Below, piece after piece: positions 44,611 to 53,196 of a stretch of DNA of 64,000 nucleotides. The notes under the pieces are model-generated. The model was not told the origin of the DNA. It did no database searches and saw nothing but the letters and a program-made list of their open reading frames with translations. The DNA is from an uncultured Paracoccaceae bacterium (GTDB taxonomy: Bacteria > Pseudomonadota > Alphaproteobacteria > Rhodobacterales > Rhodobacteraceae). Where the stretch lies: the NCBI GenBank assembly GCA_947492475.1, contig CANLNM010000002.1, forward strand, positions 434,001-498,000. The letters are read 5' to 3'. Both the position numbers and the translations under genes were made by a program. Position 1 is the first letter of the stretch, and every line of letters starts with the position of its first letter.

Positions 44611-45627
44611 TTAGCCGCGACGGCGGGATCGCCGTGTGGTGCGCGTGGGCGTGTCGTTTTCACCGGTGCCGTCATTGGCGGATGAATAGCCGCCCAGTTT
44701 TTCGGCAATCAATTCCAGCGACGGGCGATCCCCCCGTGGGGTGTTTTCCAACGCAGCGCGCATCGCGACCAGATGTTCCGGCGTTGTGCCACAGCAGCCG
44801 CCGATGATGGTTGCGCCGCAATCCCGGGCCAGAACGGCATATTCGCCCATCAATTCGGGCGTACCGTCATAGTGAATGTGGCCGTCAACATATTTGGGGA
44901 TGCCGGCATTGCCTTTGGCGATCAACGGCAATTCGGGACCCGCCGCGGCAAATCCCATGATTGTGCGCAGCAAATCAGACGCGCCAACCCCGCAATTGGC
45001 ACCAAAACCCAACGGCTGATAGCCCAGTTTGCCGACCATTTTGACCATATCGGCGGATGTCAGCCCCATCATGGTGCGCCCAGCTGTGTCAAAGCTCATG
45101 GTGCCACACCATGGCATATCGGCCTTTTCAAATGCTTCGGCGGCGGCAGCATATTCTTCGGGGGCAGAAATCGTTTCAACCCAGAGCACATCCACGCCCC
45201 CGGCCTTTAGGCCTTCGGCCTGTTCGTGGAACATTTCCACGGCGATTTCGTGGGTCAGATTGCCCATCGGCGCCATAATTTCACCTGTTGGACCAACAGA
45301 TCCGGCCACGATCACGTCGCGACCTGATGCATCTGCAACGTCACGCGCAATTTCAGCCGCGGCGCGGTTCAATTCCCCGACGCGATCAGCTGCGTCATGC
45401 AGTTTCAAACGCGATGCATTGCCGCCAAAGGAATTGGTCAGGAAAATATCGGACCCAGCATTCACGGCACCGGCATATAGCGCTTTGATCTTTGCTGGTT
45501 CGTCCTGGTTCCACATTTCCGGGGCATCCCCGGATTGCAGGCCCATATTGAACAGGTTCGTGCCTGTTGCCCCATCAGCCAACAGCCAATCGCGGGTTTC
45601 AAGGAGACGGGAAAGAGCGTTTGTCAT
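44611..45627 (-). CDS. bmt: homocysteine S-methyltransferase (MetH-like module)
   Basis: The 338-residue protein is a zinc-dependent homocysteine methyltransferase. It has ADGATGTNLFNMGLQSGDAPE near residue 17, GSVGPTGEIMAPMG near 109, and zinc-binding Cys212 (GANCGVG) with Cys278-Cys279 (GGCCGTTPEH). It transfers the methyl from the corrinoid protein to homocysteine to give methionine, acting as the first module of a split MetH. Betaine may instead be the donor; the name in databases varies. The start at 45627 overlaps the MprF-like gene's end by 29 bases. The C-terminus is basic (RTTRRSRRRG). Confidence 0.88.
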   Translation of the reverse strand: MTNALSRLLETRDWLLADGATGTNLFNMGLQSGDAPEMWNQDEPAKIKALYAGAVNAGSDIFLTNSFGGNASRLKLHDAADRVGELNRAAAEIARDVADASGRDVIVAGSVGPTGEIMAPMGNLTHEIAVEMFHEQAEGLKAGGVDVLWVETISAPEEYAAAAEAFEKADMPWCGTMSFDTAGRTMMGLTSADMVKMVGKLGYQPLGFGANCGVGASDLLRTIMGFAAAGPELPLIAKGNAGIPKYVDGHIHYDGTPELMGEYAVLARDCGATIIGGCCGTTPEHLVAMRAALENTPRGDRPSLELIAEKLGGYSSANDGTGENDTPTRTTRRSRRRG

Positions 45628-47641
45628 CAGGGGCACCTGTAGCAGCATGAGCATCACCAGTTCGGACCGGTAACATTTGGGTCTGTCGCGGCAGGTCGCA
45701 TGTCGCGGGACCAAGATCAAACCCAAAATTTGCATCTTCATCATGAGTAGGCTGCATATTGCCCGCATTTGGATGATGAATTTGTCTGAAAATGAACCAC
45801 ATAGCGGTCGGGATCTGCCAAAAACGGGGGGTCGCCAGAAAAAGCGGTTGCCAGCGAGGGGCAAAGCTCTGTTTGAACTGCGCCAAACCGCAAGCGAGAT
45901 GTTTGCGCAAAAAGGCCCATTGATCCGGCAAGGTTGGGATCGCAGCCAATGATACCGTTGTAGCGCCAGCGGCAATCGCTGCGTTAATCCCGGCATGGAT
46001 CAGCGCATACATCGTCCCGTCCGGTGCGCATTGATCCGCGCGCATCAGGTCCAGCACCCATTTGTCGGCGGTGGCGTGAAAGCTGACAAAAGCGACCAAT
46101 TTGCCATCCACATGGGCGGTGAAAAACACCTGCCCATGGGTGTTTCCGGCCACATAGCGGCCCATGGAAAATCCGCGTTGTCCCCCATGGCGATCGGCCC
46201 AATTGTCAGCAACACGGGTCATTTCATCCCAACATGGGGCATTTGACATCGGGCGGATTTCGACACCGGCCTTTTGGGATTTGCGCAGTTTCCGACGCAA
46301 GCTGCGACGTTGAGGAATGTCTAAGTTCCAATGGTTTAGATCAATCACTGCGTCCGATGCGATGCGGATCACCGACCAGCCGATACTTTGCGCAGCAATC
46401 GCTGTGGCGGCGCTGCATTTATATAGTGCCGGTTTCAGGTTCCGCGCCTGTGCAAAGTTCTGAAGTTTGTCCAACGCACGCGCGGACACGCTGTTTGAGC
46501 GCAGGACAGTAGGGTGGCCATGAAAGGCAGGGCCAATCGCCGCCATCACCGGACCGGCCACATCCACACGCCAGCCCTGTTCGCCATGCTGATCCAGCAG
46601 GATATGCCCGGATTGTTGCACCAACCCCCATTCCGGACAGGGCGGGTTGCCTAAAATGCGGCGCGTTTCCCAGTTGGTGGCCAAATGCAGGTCGGTTTTG
46701 GCCTGATCGCGCACATAGATCAGCCCGGGAACCGCAACCAAGGCGGGCAGGGCGTAATAGGCCAGTCGATACGCAAGGATCGCGGCCAATAAATCAGGGG
46801 CGGGAATGGCGGGCAACAACGCCATCAAGGTCAGCTCAAACGCGCCCAATCCCCCCGGAGCATTGGAAAGGAGCCCACAGCCCAAAGCGACCAAATAGGC
46901 GCTGAACAAGGTCATCGGGTCCACTTGTCCCCACAGGAACACCCCCAAAACGATTGCGGCAAATCCGGTATCCAACAGCGCCCAAAGCACCAGTTGACCC
47001 AAATCCGACGTGTCCAACTGGCCTAAAATGGCGCGCAGACGCGGAATGCGATGACGCATCAAGGGTAAGGCCAGACCGATGGCCGCCGCAGCGGTCGCCC
47101 CCGCCAAAAGAGCTGGCTTTGCAGGTAAATCAACCCTGCCAAGCCACAGGATCAGGGCTGCAACGATCGACCATGCCGCCAAAAAGGACACCGATACCAG
47201 CACGGATAGATGCACCGCCCGGATTGCGGTCAATTCAGGCAGACAGCGCCACCGGACCAACGCGGATGTCAGGCTGCCAAAGCCCAGCACTTGGCTAAGG
47301 GCGATGGCGCGCATCCCGGAAATACGGGCGCGACGCGCAGAAATCCCAGTGCGCAGGGCGCGGTGAATCACCGCATCATATTGTCCCAATGCCAAAAAAC
47401 TGGCCGCAGAGGCCAAAATCGCCAATCCCCATTGCAGGGGATGCATGGACCAAACCACATTCCAGATTTGTGAAATGTCAAATCCGCGCATCCGGTCAAA
47501 CAGCAAAATCCCGCAAATGATCAATGCAACGGGTGGCAACAAATGCCCCCAGCGAAACGACAGCGCAAATGCATCACGTGACGCCGCTGTGTTTGAGTGC
47601 GGGGCCGTTTGGGCTGAAACTGAGTTTTGATCGTCACGCAT
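45599..47641 (-). CDS. MprF-like membrane lysyl-phosphatidylglycerol synthase/flippase
   Basis: The 680-residue protein has an N-terminal multi-helix flippase-like domain (~30-320, LFSAYLVALGCGLLSNAPGGLGAFEL) and a C-terminal soluble DUF2156 domain (~340-620; LRRKLRKSQKAGVEIR, FMAL-like active region). This is the MprF architecture, which adds Lys (or Ala) to phosphatidylglycerol and moves it outward, giving resistance to cationic peptides and acid. The amino acid donor is not known. The tail overlaps the bmt start by 29 bases. Confidence 0.85.
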   Translation of the reverse strand: MRDDQNSVSAQTAPHSNTAASRDAFALSFRWGHLLPPVALIICGILLFDRMRGFDISQIWNVVWSMHPLQWGLAILASAASFLALGQYDAVIHRALRTGISARRARISGMRAIALSQVLGFGSLTSALVRWRCLPELTAIRAVHLSVLVSVSFLAAWSIVAALILWLGRVDLPAKPALLAGATAAAAIGLALPLMRHRIPRLRAILGQLDTSDLGQLVLWALLDTGFAAIVLGVFLWGQVDPMTLFSAYLVALGCGLLSNAPGGLGAFELTLMALLPAIPAPDLLAAILAYRLAYYALPALVAVPGLIYVRDQAKTDLHLATNWETRRILGNPPCPEWGLVQQSGHILLDQHGEQGWRVDVAGPVMAAIGPAFHGHPTVLRSNSVSARALDKLQNFAQARNLKPALYKCSAATAIAAQSIGWSVIRIASDAVIDLNHWNLDIPQRRSLRRKLRKSQKAGVEIRPMSNAPCWDEMTRVADNWADRHGGQRGFSMGRYVAGNTHGQVFFTAHVDGKLVAFVSFHATADKWVLDLMRADQCAPDGTMYALIHAGINAAIAAGATTVSLAAIPTLPDQWAFLRKHLACGLAQFKQSFAPRWQPLFLATPRFWQIPTAMWFIFRQIHHPNAGNMQPTHDEDANFGFDLGPATCDLPRQTQMLPVRTGDAHAATGAPDDKRSFPSP

Positions 47642-47746
47642 AACAAGATCCGAAAAACGCCGAATACACTCGGCTGGTCTTGTTAGGGCTAGCTGGCGGG
47701 CGGTGAACCATGCGTTAATTTCAGGTGAGGAACTGCCTCAATGGTT

Positions 47747-47812
47747 AACGGCGCGCCCTGAATGATCCAAAGCGCGCCGTTACAAAATTTAGGGGCCTTA
47801 CTGTCGTAAGGC
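47747..47812. other. two intergenic hairpins between DUF1476 and mprF-like
   Basis: A 10-bp perfect stem AACGGCGCGC/GCGCGCCGTT (47747-47756 with 47772-47781, loop 15) is followed by a 7-bp stem GCCTTAC/GTAAGGC (47795-47801 with 47806-47812). The latter lies 5 bases past the DUF1476 stop, with AT-rich sequence after it on the minus strand, so it is probably a terminator. The first has no U-run. Confidence 0.5.
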
Positions 47813-47817
47813 TTTGA

Positions 47818-48135
47818 TTAATCAGCTTCTTTTAGAAGCGACTCTTTCGCGACTTTCAGGTTTTCCGCCATTTGCGCACGGATTGTCTGTTCATCAGCAA
47901 CGCCGTTCAGGTCCGCGGCCAATTTGCGATAGACATCTTCGTGGCCGGCTTCTTCGAAGTCGGATTTCACAACTTCTACGGCATAAGCTTCGGCATCGGC
48001 ACCGGTTTTACCCAGCAGGCCAGCGGCCCAAAGACCGGTCAATTTGTTGCCGCGCGCATCAGCTTTGAACTGCATTTCTGCGTCATGGGCGAATTTGTTT
48101 TCAAACGCGCTTTCGCGATCGTCGAATGTGGACAT
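47818..48135 (-). CDS. DUF1476 protein (F1Fo-ATPase zeta inhibitor-like)
   Basis: The 105-residue helical protein matches DUF1476 (MSTFDDRESAFENKFAHDAEMQFKADARGNKLTGLWAA). In Paracoccus and Rhodobacter this family is the zeta subunit that blocks ATP hydrolysis by F1Fo ATP synthase; the function here is by homology. The start at 48135 begins the family's conserved N-terminus, with a GGGGGGA site 7 bases upstream. It is divergent from purC. Confidence 0.88.
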   Translation of the reverse strand: MSTFDDRESAFENKFAHDAEMQFKADARGNKLTGLWAAGLLGKTGADAEAYAVEVVKSDFEEAGHEDVYRKLAADLNGVADEQTIRAQMAENLKVAKESLLKEAD

Positions 48136-48323
48136 GGGATGATCCCCCCGTATTGAATGAACCTTGTCCTTCATATGCCTGTCGGGACGCTTGCCCGCAA
48201 GGGGGCGCTGGCGTATGAGGTCGTTTATCAAAGCGGCCAAGCGCCGCATTTCGCCCATTCGGCCCTTTGATTGGCCCGGTTCACCCGGTTTGATCAACCA
48301 CCACGGGGCAGACAGGAGAGCAC

Positions 48324-49085
48324 ATGGCACGCGGCAAAAAGATTTATGAAGGCAAAGCGAAGGTTCTGTACGAAGGCCCTGAGCAAGGCACGTTGGTACA
48401 ATATTTCAAAGACGATGCCACCGCGTTTAACGCTGAAAAGAAAGCCGTGATCGACGGAAAAGGTGTGTTAAATAACCGCCTTAGCGAGTTTTTCATGACC
48501 GGGCTGCACAATATCGGCATCCCGACGCATTTCCTGAAACGGCTCAATATGCGCGAACAATTGATCCGCGCCGCAGAGATCGTGCCGCTCGAAGTGATCG
48601 TGCGCAACTATGCCGCCGGGTCGATGGCCAAACGTCTGGGGATGGAAGAGGGCACACAATTGCCCCGTCCCATCATCGAATTTTCCTACAAAGATGATTC
48701 CCTCGGTGATCCGCTGGTCCCCGAAGAATACATCATCGCCTTTGGCTGGGCATCACAGCAGGATCTGGACGACATCGTGGCCATGGCGCTGCGGGTCAAT
48801 GATTTCTTGTCTGGGGTCATGTTTGGCGTCGGCATCAAATTGATCGATTTCAAAATCGAATTTGGCCGCGTCTACGAAGGTGATTTTCAGCGTCTGATCC
48901 TGGCCGATGAAATCAGCCCGGACAGTTGCCGCCTGTGGGATATCGAAACCGGCGAAAAGCTGGACAAAGACGTGTTTCGCCGCGATTTGGGCAATCTCAC
49001 GGATGCCTATACCGAAGTGGCCAAACGGTTGGGCGTCATGCCGTCTAATCCGTCGCAAATGCCCAAACCTACTCTGATCAACTAA
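48324..49085 (+). CDS. purC: phosphoribosylaminoimidazole-succinocarboxamide synthase
   Basis: The 253-residue SAICAR synthase joins aspartate to CAIR in purine synthesis. It has [16 protein letters not shown] at the N-terminus, [23 protein letters not shown] near residue 90, GVKLIDFK-like [16 protein letters not shown] near 180 and [13 protein letters not shown] near 205. AGGAG lies 7 bases upstream. purS follows 18 bases on, so the pair is one transcript. Confidence 0.97.
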   Translation: MARGKKIYEGKAKVLYEGPEQGTLVQYFKDDATAFNAEKKAVIDGKGVLNNRLSEFFMTGLHNIGIPTHFLKRLNMREQLIRAAEIVPLEVIVRNYAAGSMAKRLGMEEGTQLPRPIIEFSYKDDSLGDPLVPEEYIIAFGWASQQDLDDIVAMALRVNDFLSGVMFGVGIKLIDFKIEFGRVYEGDFQRLILADEISPDSCRLWDIETGEKLDKDVFRRDLGNLTDAYTEVAKRLGVMPSNPSQMPKPTLIN

Positions 49086-49103
49086 GCTAAGGACGTATCC
49101 GAT

Positions 49104-49334
49104 ATGAAAGCCCGCGTATTTGTCAGCCTGAAAAACGGCGTTCTGGACCCCCAAGGCGAAGCTGTGCGTCACGCACTGGGTGCGTTGGGATTTGACGGCG
49201 TGAACGGCGTGCGTCAAGGCAAGCTGATTGAACTGGACCTAGCGGATGGCACAACCGAAGCCACGGTCACTGAGATGTGCGAAAAGCTGTTGGCGAACAC
49301 TGTGATCGAAAGCTATTCGATCGAGTTGGTCTAA
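49104..49334 (+). CDS. purS: phosphoribosylformylglycinamidine synthase PurS subunit
   Basis: The 76-residue PurS is the small structural subunit that joins PurL and PurQ in FGAM synthase. It has the typical start KARVFVSLKNGVLDPQGEAVRHALGALGFDGVNGVRQGK. A terminator follows. purQ lies 3.15 kb further along instead of next to it. Confidence 0.95.
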   Translation: MKARVFVSLKNGVLDPQGEAVRHALGALGFDGVNGVRQGKLIELDLADGTTEATVTEMCEKLLANTVIESYSIELV

Positions 49335-49369
49335 GCCAAATCGTCCCCATTCGGGGCGTATTCAAAAAG

Positions 49370-49396
49370 AAAGGCGACCCGGTTGGGTCGCCTTTT
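49370..49396 (+). terminator. terminator after purS
   Basis: An 11-bp perfect stem AAAGGCGACCC/GGGTCGCCTTT with a GGTT loop ends in a T-run on the plus strand, 35 bases past purS. Confidence 0.85.
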
Positions 49397-49430
49397 GTCG
49401 TTGTGGTTGCTGAGGTTTTGGATGAAACGC

Positions 49431-49982
49431 TCAGGCTTGGGCAGCGCGGCGTTTTTGACGTCTCGCGATGGCGCCAAATGCGATCAGACCAGCCGCCGTC
49501 AATGGCAAAGATCCGGGTACGGGAACCGCAGGCAGCGCAGCGGTGATGTCAAAAACAAAAGTGTGGATGGGATCAGCGCCAATTGCGATATCAACAAAAT
49601 CAATCCCGATTGTGGAATCTGTAAAAGAAATGTTGACCACTTCTGAAGCGATACCAGAGACCAGAGCAACGGATGTGATGACGCTGTCGAAACCTGAAAA
49701 CGCAAATGTGGTCGGCGCGCCAACATTAGCGAAACCAGAGAGATCATAGGTGATCGTCAGCGACGAGGCGGTAAAATCCACGGGGATCGGATTGACTGTC
49801 GGAGCCATAAACTCAACTCCGGGATCGGTGATTGTCGCGTCACCTGAGAAAAAAGTAGGCCCCCCAGTGATACCAAATTCGTAATGAATTTCATCACCAA
49901 TCAGGGAAACGGGAATTGCATGTGCTGCAACTGCGGACAATGCAAAGGCTGCTGCTGTCGTGAGTGTTTTGAAAAAGTTCAT
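49431..49982 (-). CDS. VPLPA-CTERM-like sorted surface protein 1
   Basis: The 183-residue protein has a signal peptide (MNFFKTLTTAAAFALSAVAAHA). It ends with a PEP-CTERM-like sorting tail: the VPVPGSLPL motif, a membrane helix (TAAGLIAFGAIA) and a basic end (RRQKRRAAQA). The mature middle is beta-rich with no recognised domain. An exosortase would cut at the motif and anchor or release it on the cell surface. It resembles the next gene, so the two are tandem paralogues. No exosortase gene is in the window. Confidence 0.85.
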   Translation of the reverse strand: MNFFKTLTTAAAFALSAVAAHAIPVSLIGDEIHYEFGITGGPTFFSGDATITDPGVEFMAPTVNPIPVDFTASSLTITYDLSGFANVGAPTTFAFSGFDSVITSVALVSGIASEVVNISFTDSTIGIDFVDIAIGADPIHTFVFDITAALPAVPVPGSLPLTAAGLIAFGAIARRQKRRAAQA

Positions 49983-50181
49983 CTGACATCCAAGAAATAT
50001 TTCGACTGGGTGCTCGGAACGAGCTCTGAACTTATGTGCTAAATATTGATTAAAAATCTAATTAAATCGTGTCTTTGTTCCAGACAAGAAACAAATGTTG
50101 CAGGTTCGCCATCTGAATATTGACAGGTTTATGGATGCAAAAGGGGCATCGGCCGTTTGGCCCCATGTCGAACGTGTCAGA

Positions 50182-50739
50182 TTAACTTTGCGCGGATTTG
50201 CGGCGTTTTTTACGCATTCCGGCCCATCCCAACGCCAACACACCCGCAGACAAAGGCAAGGAACCGGGCAAGGGAACCACCGGCATTGGCACCGAAGCCG
50301 TGACATCAAACACAAATGTTTGGGTCGGATCAGACCACGCCAATGGGTTATGCATATTCAGTGTGATCGTATCATCGGTAAAGAAAATACCGGCAACATC
50401 TGCCGCATTTCCAGCGGCCAACGTCACAGACGTGATGATATTATCAAAGTCCGAAAAGAAAAACGTGGTCGGTACCCCGATTTGTCCGGCGACCCCAGGA
50501 TTGAAGGACAGCGAAATACTATTCGCATCAATATCAACCGGAAGCTGAGGGAAAAGCGGGATAACAAATTCTACACCCGGGTCGCTAATGACCGCGTCGG
50601 CGTTGAGAAATCCCCCAAAACCAGTTTGCCCAAAGTCCAGATTAATGGTGTCCCCAATCAACGACACGGGCAATGCATGAACAGAGCTGGACATAAACAC
50701 CAGAAGGGCAGCCATTGACGTCGTCTTGAAAAGGGTCAT
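50182..50739 (-). CDS. VPLPA-CTERM-like sorted surface protein 2
   Basis: The 185-residue paralogue of the preceding gene has signal peptide MTLFKTTSMAALLVFMSSSVHA and ends in VVPLPGSLPL, a helix and a KKRRKSAQS tail. The shared phrases LPVSLIGDTINLDFG, VISDPGVEFV and FFSDFDNIITSVTLAAG show recent duplication. The 199-base gap to the first copy holds no gene. Function is unknown; VPLPA/PEP-CTERM proteins are often tied to exopolysaccharide and biofilm, which fits the c-di-GMP gene beside it. Confidence 0.85.
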   Translation of the reverse strand: MTLFKTTSMAALLVFMSSSVHALPVSLIGDTINLDFGQTGFGGFLNADAVISDPGVEFVIPLFPQLPVDIDANSISLSFNPGVAGQIGVPTTFFFSDFDNIITSVTLAAGNAADVAGIFFTDDTITLNMHNPLAWSDPTQTFVFDVTASVPMPVVPLPGSLPLSAGVLALGWAGMRKKRRKSAQS

Positions 50740-51098
50740 ATTTTATCCATCAATTCTATAGGTTTATGCCGGACATTTGGTGTAGCATTCGGATTTGGAT
50801 ATCGGGCTCGTTAGGTCAAACTACCCAGACACACCCTTTTCGCCAAGAAAATTTTAACTTTGATTAAAAAATGCGTCACCAAATGATCTGACGAGGTTTG
50901 GGATTGATCCGAAACCCCACCAGACGTTCGCGTATAAATTGTTTTGGGTTCAAAAACTGCATATCCAGTTGATCTTTAAATACATGTTTAAAGAATTTGG
51001 CGTCATGTGGTATTCAAGCTATGCGCGAAGACGCGTTATGTTGCCTTTGGAATATGCTTTTTAATGGAGAAGGCCTTCGGGAGTTTAGAAGGGTACGT
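50740..51098. other. AT-rich intergenic region, probable divergent promoters
   Basis: About 360 bases with no convincing gene, lying between a surface-protein gene and the cNMP-EAL gene. A TTAA-N6-TTAA sequence at 50854-50867 is one base short of CtrA spacing. Longer frames run into it from 51099 but lack ribosome sites. Confidence 0.5.
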
Positions 51099-52319
51099 AT
51101 GGTAGCGGTAACAGAGTTGATGCTGAATGCAGGGGATGTCCTGTATCGCGAAGGTGACCCCAATGATTGTGGGTTCATCGTCGAATCTGGTGAATTTATC
51201 CTCTATCATCAACAAGAAGGGCAGCGTGTCGATTGCGAACGCCGCGGCCCCGGATCGATCATCGGTGAATTGTCGATCCTAACCGGGCAACCCCGAACGG
51301 TGACGGTTCAAGCGTTGGAAAAATGCTGTGTTTTCAGGGTGTCCGCCGATGAAATTCTGGATCGCTTTGAAAAGCTGGATCCGATTTTACGTGCCTGTAT
51401 TGAAACATCCATAAATTTCGCAGCCACCCTAAACCGACCGGCCCATCACCAAGATGCAATTGCCGATCTCGCGCCAAATACGTTGCGGAATGCAGATGAC
51501 CTGATTGAAAAATTCAAGTTTGAAAATGACATCCTCAAAGGGTTGACGCGCAAAGAGTTTTTCATGGTTTATCAGCCGATTGTCCGGCTCATGGACGGGC
51601 AAATTGTTGGGTTTGAGGCATTGATGCGGTGGGAACATCCCCAATTGGGGTCGGTGCCTCCGTCGCAATTCATCGAAGTCGCTGAAACGATTGATGCGAT
51701 ATCTGATTTGACGGAATTTGCCCTGACGCAGGCCTGTGCAACGCTGGCTCAAATTCAAAATCAGTCGGCTGATCACCGGGACATGTTTATGTCCATCAAT
51801 GTTTCTGGATCCGATATCGGGCGGTATGATTTTGTCGATCAACTGGACCATGTTTTGAATATGAACGGGGTGCAGCCCCAAAACATTAAGCTGGAAGTGA
51901 CCGAAACGGCCTTGATCCCAACCTCTGACGTTTCGGAACGCAACTTGGCGCGGCTGCGCGCATTGGGATATGGCATTTCGATTGATGATTTTGGCACCGG
52001 CTATTCCAATCTGGCCTATCTGAAAACGCTGCCGCTTACGGCGCTTAAAATCGACCGGGCCTTTGCCGGGGATGCCCGCAATAGTGATGTCTCGCGCAGC
52101 ATCGTCAAATTTCTGGTGTCGCTTGGGGGCGAATTGAACGTTGATATCGTCGCCGAAGGGATCGAATCTATCGAAGATGTGGCGGTTTTGCGCGACTTGG
52201 GATGCCGGTTTGCACAGGGCTATTATTTTCACCGACCCAGTTCAAAGTCGGACATCCTGAAATTGGTCACCCAAGACAGCCTTACAATGTTGCCCAATGA
52301 AAGCCGCCTATCGGGGTGA
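51099..52319 (+). CDS. cNMP-binding domain/EAL c-di-GMP phosphodiesterase
   Basis: The 406-residue protein fuses a cyclic-nucleotide-binding-like domain (~1-90, AGDVLYREGDPNDCGFIVESGEFILY with GELSILTGQPRTVT) to an EAL domain (~150-395). The catalytic set is intact: EALMRW at 173, ETALI-type EVTETALIP, SINVSG, DDFGTGYSNLAYL, KIDRAF and VAEGIES. It should hydrolyse c-di-GMP and lower adhesion. The start at 51099 has AGAAGGG upstream; frames from 50997 lack this. It sits next to sorted surface proteins. Confidence 0.88.
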   Translation: MVAVTELMLNAGDVLYREGDPNDCGFIVESGEFILYHQQEGQRVDCERRGPGSIIGELSILTGQPRTVTVQALEKCCVFRVSADEILDRFEKLDPILRACIETSINFAATLNRPAHHQDAIADLAPNTLRNADDLIEKFKFENDILKGLTRKEFFMVYQPIVRLMDGQIVGFEALMRWEHPQLGSVPPSQFIEVAETIDAISDLTEFALTQACATLAQIQNQSADHRDMFMSINVSGSDIGRYDFVDQLDHVLNMNGVQPQNIKLEVTETALIPTSDVSERNLARLRALGYGISIDDFGTGYSNLAYLKTLPLTALKIDRAFAGDARNSDVSRSIVKFLVSLGGELNVDIVAEGIESIEDVAVLRDLGCRFAQGYYFHRPSSKSDILKLVTQDSLTMLPNESRLSG

Positions 52320-52483
52320 GGGGCCTTCTCAGTCATCCCAATTCCCCGGAAATTTGGCGTTTGGCCATTGTGATAAAACCGGGCGATGAATCCGGGGCAA
52401 TTCTGCATCCCAGAACTTGCGTCTTGCCTCTTTTCTTAGGGCGGGCTTTGCGCTAAAGCCCCTGCAACCAAAGGAGTCTGCCC

Positions 52484-53152
52484 ATGAAAGCCGCCGTCAT
52501 CGTTTTCCCCGGATCCAATTGTGATCGTGACATGGCCGTTGCGCTGGAAAAGGCGGGGGCGGATGTCAGCATGGTCTGGCACAAAGATGCAGGCCTGCCC
52601 GATGGGGTTGATCTGGTGGCCATTCCCGGCGGATTTTCGTTTGGCGACTATCTGCGCTGTGGGGCAATTGCGGCGCAAAGCCCGGTTTGCAACGCCTTGG
52701 TCGATCATGTGCAGCGCGGCGGATATGCGTTGGGGGTGTGTAACGGATTTCAGGTCTTGACCGAAACGGGGCTGTTGCCCGGTGTTTTGATGCGCAATGC
52801 CGGGATCAAATTTGTCTGCAAATCCGTCAACCTGAACATTGCAACACGCAATTCGGCCTTTACCAACGCCTATGGATCGGCCACCTCGATCGACATCCCG
52901 GTTGCCCATCACGACGGCAATTATTTTGTGGATGAGGCAACATTGGCCAAATTGCAGGCCGAAGATCGGATCGCCTTTACGTATCAGGACAATCCAAACG
53001 GTTCGATTGCAGATATCGCCGGCGTCCTGAGCGAAAACCGCCGTGTGCTGGGCATGATGCCCCATCCGGAACGTGCCGTCGAAGACGTGCATGGATCGAC
53101 CGATGGGCAGGCGCTTTTCCGCGGATTGTTGGCGGAATTGGTCACCGCCTAA
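52484..53152 (+). CDS. purQ: phosphoribosylformylglycinamidine synthase PurQ subunit
   Basis: The 222-residue class I glutamine amidotransferase supplies ammonia to PurL. The nucleophile Cys is in [13 protein letters not shown] near residue 87 and the His/Glu pair in [11 protein letters not shown] near 195. The N-terminus [20 protein letters not shown] is standard. A GAGGAG-like AAAGGAG site precedes the ATG. In related genomes purQ often follows purS directly; here three unrelated genes intervene. Confidence 0.96.
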   Translation: MKAAVIVFPGSNCDRDMAVALEKAGADVSMVWHKDAGLPDGVDLVAIPGGFSFGDYLRCGAIAAQSPVCNALVDHVQRGGYALGVCNGFQVLTETGLLPGVLMRNAGIKFVCKSVNLNIATRNSAFTNAYGSATSIDIPVAHHDGNYFVDEATLAKLQAEDRIAFTYQDNPNGSIADIAGVLSENRRVLGMMPHPERAVEDVHGSTDGQALFRGLLAELVTA

Positions 53153-53196
53153 GGCCTGCGCTTGCCCCGGATCGGGGCGGGGCGTAAACTGTGGCT

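Noticed and set aside
45628-45740. Possible SAM, SAH or cobalamin riboswitch before bmt
   Set aside because: The region is the coding 3' end of the MprF-like gene and none of the known conserved riboswitch cores is recognisable.
50854-50867. CtrA-like TTAA-TTAA pair before the EAL gene
   Set aside because: The spacer is 6 bases, not 7, in AT-rich DNA.
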